Shown here one piece after another: positions 5,687 to 8,029 of a DNA stretch of 8,029 nt. Source of the stretch: Ilumatobacteraceae bacterium (lineage in GTDB: Bacteria; Actinomycetota; Acidimicrobiia; Acidimicrobiales; Ilumatobacteraceae); assembly GCA_030728545.1 (NCBI GenBank), contig JANQZQ010000025.1, positions 1 to 8,029 on the forward strand, written 5' to 3'. The position numbers and the translations under genes were made by a program. Positions within the stretch are counted from its first letter, which is position 1, and each line of letters begins with the position of its first letter. A model generated the notes under the pieces. The model was not told where the DNA came from and did no database searches. It saw only the letters and a list, made by a program, of their open reading frames with translations.

Positions 5687-6747
5687 TTGCCATCCTCATG
5701 GCTGCTGCTATTTCGATTGCAGCCTCGCTGTTTTTCACACGGGTGTTAATCGGATACTTCACTCGTCTCGGCAAGGGTCAACCCATCTTGGGGGCCGAAG
5801 ACCATGGCCCCACTCACCACATGCACAAACAAGGCACGCCCACGATGGGTGGCATTGCCATCTTGAGTGCGGCATTTCTTGGCTGGTTGATTCCACATGG
5901 TCGCGCCGGATTGGTGTTTTCTGATCAGGTCATCATCATGTGGTTGGCCATCATCGTGCTGGCTGGCATCGGCTTTTTGGATGACTACCTCAAGGTGCGT
6001 CGCCAACATAACCGCGGAATTTTTTGGAAGAAAAAGGGTTGGATCACTTTCGGCATCGTTGTGCTGCTGATGTGGTTGCTGGTATCACAAACGGGTGTGA
6101 GCGAAACTATTTCGTTCACCCGTGCCGAAGTGCCCGGTTGGGATGTCAGCACACCGGTGTGGGTGATCTGGACTGCGCTGATGGTGTGGGCCACGACCAA
6201 TGCGGTGAATGTGACCGACGGTTTGGATGGCTTGGCCGCTGGCTCGGCAATGTTTGGCTTTGGTGCGTTTGGCCTGATTGCATATTTTGCTTTTCGCAAT
6301 GCAGAGATTTATTCAGCGATTGTGAACCCACTTGACCTTGCCGTGTTGGCCTCGGCAATGGCGGGTGCGTGTGGCGGGTTCTTGTGGTGGAACGCGGCAC
6401 CAGCGCGAATCATGATGGGCGACGTTGGCGCACTGGGCATTGGCGCAGCACTGGGCCTGCTGGCGGTCACCACGAACACACACTTTTTGTTGCCGATCAT
6501 CTGTGGCATCAATGTGATGGAAGCAGGGTCAGTGGCCGTGCAGATGGGTGTGTTCAAGGCGAGTGGTCGCAAGAAGCGGCTGTTCAAGATGTCGCCGATT
6601 CATCACCACTTCGAGTTGTCGGGCTGGCCAGAAACCACCGTCATCATCCGCTTCTGGTTGCTTGCTGCAATGTGTGTAGCAGCAGGCGTGGCGCTCTTCA
6701 TCGCCGATTTCACCAACGAGATTCGGCTTATCGGAGAATCATTGTGA
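5683..6747 (+). CDS. mraY: MraY, phospho-MurNAc-pentapeptide translocase (lipid I synthase)
   Basis: MraY is a polytopic membrane enzyme that transfers phospho-MurNAc-pentapeptide from UDP to undecaprenyl phosphate, making lipid I. The 354-aa length is typical. Motifs in order are GPTHHMHKQGTPTMGG (42-57), the magnesium-binding FLDDYLK (98-104, Asp100/Asp101), NAVNVTDGLDGLAAG (173-187), MMGDVGALGIG (244-254, catalytic-region Asp247), and SPIHHHFE (304-311, the HHH motif). Around ten hydrophobic membrane segments separate them. The usual MGDTGS reads MGDVGA here, replacing two small polar residues, which is unusual but leaves the aspartate. The ATG at 5683 overlaps the murE stop (ATGA) with only a weak upstream site (GGGTG), so coupling to murE is likely. 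Its own stop overlaps the GTG start of murD. In the common gene order murF would precede it. Confidence 0.97.
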   Translation: MIAILMAAAISIAASLFFTRVLIGYFTRLGKGQPILGAEDHGPTHHMHKQGTPTMGGIAILSAAFLGWLIPHGRAGLVFSDQVIIMWLAIIVLAGIGFLDDYLKVRRQHNRGIFWKKKGWITFGIVVLLMWLLVSQTGVSETISFTRAEVPGWDVSTPVWVIWTALMVWATTNAVNVTDGLDGLAAGSAMFGFGAFGLIAYFAFRNAEIYSAIVNPLDLAVLASAMAGACGGFLWWNAAPARIMMGDVGALGIGAALGLLAVTTNTHFLLPIICGINVMEAGSVAVQMGVFKASGRKKRLFKMSPIHHHFELSGWPETTVIIRFWLLAAMCVAAGVALFIADFTNEIRLIGESL

Positions 6748-8029
6748 CCACCTTGGTGTACGGGCTTGCCGTCGCCGGGCGCAGCACTGCCAAGTTTTTG
6801 GCTGCGCGTGGTGAGCCGTTGCTCTTGGCTGACGATCGGGTGTCGACTGACAACGCGGAGTTTGCGGCGTCGCTCGGAGCGGAGTTGGTGGAAGGCCCTG
6901 AAGCGGCCATGGCCTGTGCCAAACGCATTGCAGATTTTTCTCAGGTTGCTCCGAGCCCTGGCGTGCCTGAGTCGCATCCGATCATCGCCAGTGCGCTGCG
7001 GGCACATATCGAACTCGTGTCAGAGATCGAATTGGCGTATCGCGCCGAGCAGGCCAGTGGCCGTCCGCGCCCAATCGTGGCAATCACCGGTACCGATGGC
7101 AAAACCACCACCACACTGATGGCAGCAGCGATGTTGTCGGCATCGGGTCGCAATGCTGCAGCCGTGGGCAACACCGAAACGCCTTGGGTCGAAGCATTAG
7201 ATGACCAGCACGATGTGTATGCCGTTGAGTGCTCGAGTTTTCGCCTGCACTACACCCACGATTTTCGCGCCGAGGCAGCGACGTGGCTCAACCTTGCACC
7301 CGATCATCTCGACTGGCATCGCAACATGGATTCGTATCGCGGCGCAAAGATGCGCATTTGGCAGTCGGCCGGTGCCAGCGACGTTGCGGTCGCGCCGGCC
7401 AATGATGAAGTGATCCTTGACTCCGCCCGCAGCACCAATGCTCGGGTCGTTACCTTCGGTATGACCAATGCCGACTACCGCATCGAGGGTCAAGCCTTGG
7501 TCGGCCCACTCGGGCGCATCGTTGATGTCGGGCAGTTGGGTCGCTCGTTGCCACACGATTTGACGAACGCATTGGCGGCCAGTGCCATGGTGCTGGAGTC
7601 GGGATTGGGCACCGTTGAAGGTGTTGCCAATGCACTCGTGCGCTATCGCCACGCGCCGCATCGCATCCAGTTCGTTGGCGAGGTAGATGGCGTGTCGTAT
7701 TACAACGACAGCAAGGCGACAAGTCCACATGCAGCCCAGGCTGCACTCACCTCGTTTGAACACATCGTGCTCATCGCCGGAGGCAAGAACAAGGGCCTCG
7801 AGTTGTCGACCTTGGCGAGCCAGCCGCACCGGATGCGAGCCGTCGTAGCCATCGGCCAGAGTGCGACGCTGATTGAAAACGCATTCGCCGATGTTTGCCC
7901 TGTGACCCGTGCCGACTCGATGACTGATGCCGTGCGTGCTGCCCAGCGCCTGGCAACAGTGGGTGATGTGGTGCTGCTCTCGCCTGGGTGTACCAGTTAC
8001 GACTGGTATTCAAACTACGGCGAGCGCGG
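6744..8029 (+). CDS. murD: MurD, UDP-MurNAc-L-Ala:D-glutamate ligase (3' end beyond window)
   Basis: This cytoplasmic ligase adds D-glutamate to UDP-MurNAc-L-Ala. The frame is open from GTG 6744 to the right edge (428 codons visible); the usual length is about 450, so only a short tail is missing. Motifs are an N-terminal glycine-rich turn (GLAVAG, 7-12), SPGVPESHP (71-79), the ATP loop GTDGKT (116-121), NLAPDHLDWH (183-192), the lysine expected to be carbamylated in YRGAK (Lys202), NDSKAT (321-326), AGGKNKG, and SPGCTSYDWY near the end. Two normally conserved spots differ: the usual GNIG-P reads GNTETP (142-147), and ELSSFQL reads ECSSFRL (162-168). The GTG is supported by the GTGA overlap with the mraY stop and by GGAGA at 6733-6737, six bases upstream. 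ftsW and murG would be expected next. Confidence 0.95.
   Translation, partial: MTTLVYGLAVAGRSTAKFLAARGEPLLLADDRVSTDNAEFAASLGAELVEGPEAAMACAKRIADFSQVAPSPGVPESHPIIASALRAHIELVSEIELAYRAEQASGRPRPIVAITGTDGKTTTTLMAAAMLSASGRNAAAVGNTETPWVEALDDQHDVYAVECSSFRLHYTHDFRAEAATWLNLAPDHLDWHRNMDSYRGAKMRIWQSAGASDVAVAPANDEVILDSARSTNARVVTFGMTNADYRIEGQALVGPLGRIVDVGQLGRSLPHDLTNALAASAMVLESGLGTVEGVANALVRYRHAPHRIQFVGEVDGVSYYNDSKATSPHAAQAALTSFEHIVLIAGGKNKGLELSTLASQPHRMRAVVAIGQSATLIENAFADVCPVTRADSMTDAVRAAQRLATVGDVVLLSPGCTSYDWYSNYGER

Noticed and set aside
7197..7829. Minus-strand open frame (210 codons) opposite murD
   Set aside because: The + strand encodes an intact MurD with all family motifs through this stretch; the opposite frame has no support.
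291..8029. A new defence, secretion or mobile system
   Set aside because: All seven main proteins are standard dcw-cluster members with intact motifs. No transposase, integrase, toxin-antitoxin or phage gene and no compositional break is visible.

Overview
The window is the 5' part of a division and cell wall (dcw) gene cluster. All genes are on the + strand, in the order mraZ - [structured RNA leader] - rsmH - ftsL - ftsI - murE - mraY - murD, and murD runs off the right edge. The order, moderate-to-high GC, a TANNNT-type -10 box, the poorly conserved FtsL with a long basic cytoplasmic tail, and a MurE with the meso-diaminopimelate signature DNPR fit an actinobacterium. A lineage such as Acidimicrobiia is plausible, but the assignment is inference from style, not from a database match.

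Layout. Positions 1-125 contain no confident gene, perhaps only the last codons of an upstream one. Positions 126-243 are a striking helically phased array of GGGT/TGGGN boxes, the kind of site bound by MraZ, overlapping a recognisable promoter (TTGACA, 18-nt spacer, TAGGGT). The short mRNA leader that follows (about 236-290) can form two perfect 6-bp hairpins, the second with a GCAA (GNRA) loop directly before the mraZ ribosome binding site. mraZ occupies 291-707. Between mraZ and rsmH lies the most unusual part of the window. A 21-codon upstream ORF (704-769) starts inside the mraZ stop codon through an ATGA overlap. It stops exactly one base before a 32-base-pair uninterrupted RNA stem (770-801 with 868-899) that encloses two further hairpins and buries both the Shine-Dalgarno and the AUG of rsmH. 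From rsmH onward the genes are packed with 4-base ATGA/GTGA overlaps, except at ftsI/murE.

How the parts work together. MraZ probably controls the operon from the box array. RsmH methylates 16S rRNA. FtsL and FtsI are divisome proteins that make septal peptidoglycan. MurE and MurD are cytoplasmic amino acid ligases of the UDP-MurNAc-peptide pathway, and MraY makes lipid I at the membrane. murF, which in the usual order sits between murE and mraY, is absent: murE and mraY overlap by four bases. The RNA leader would let translation of mraZ and the small ORF control the rest of the operon. The protein-coding content is ordinary; the regulatory architecture at 126-290 and 704-899 is what deserves attention.
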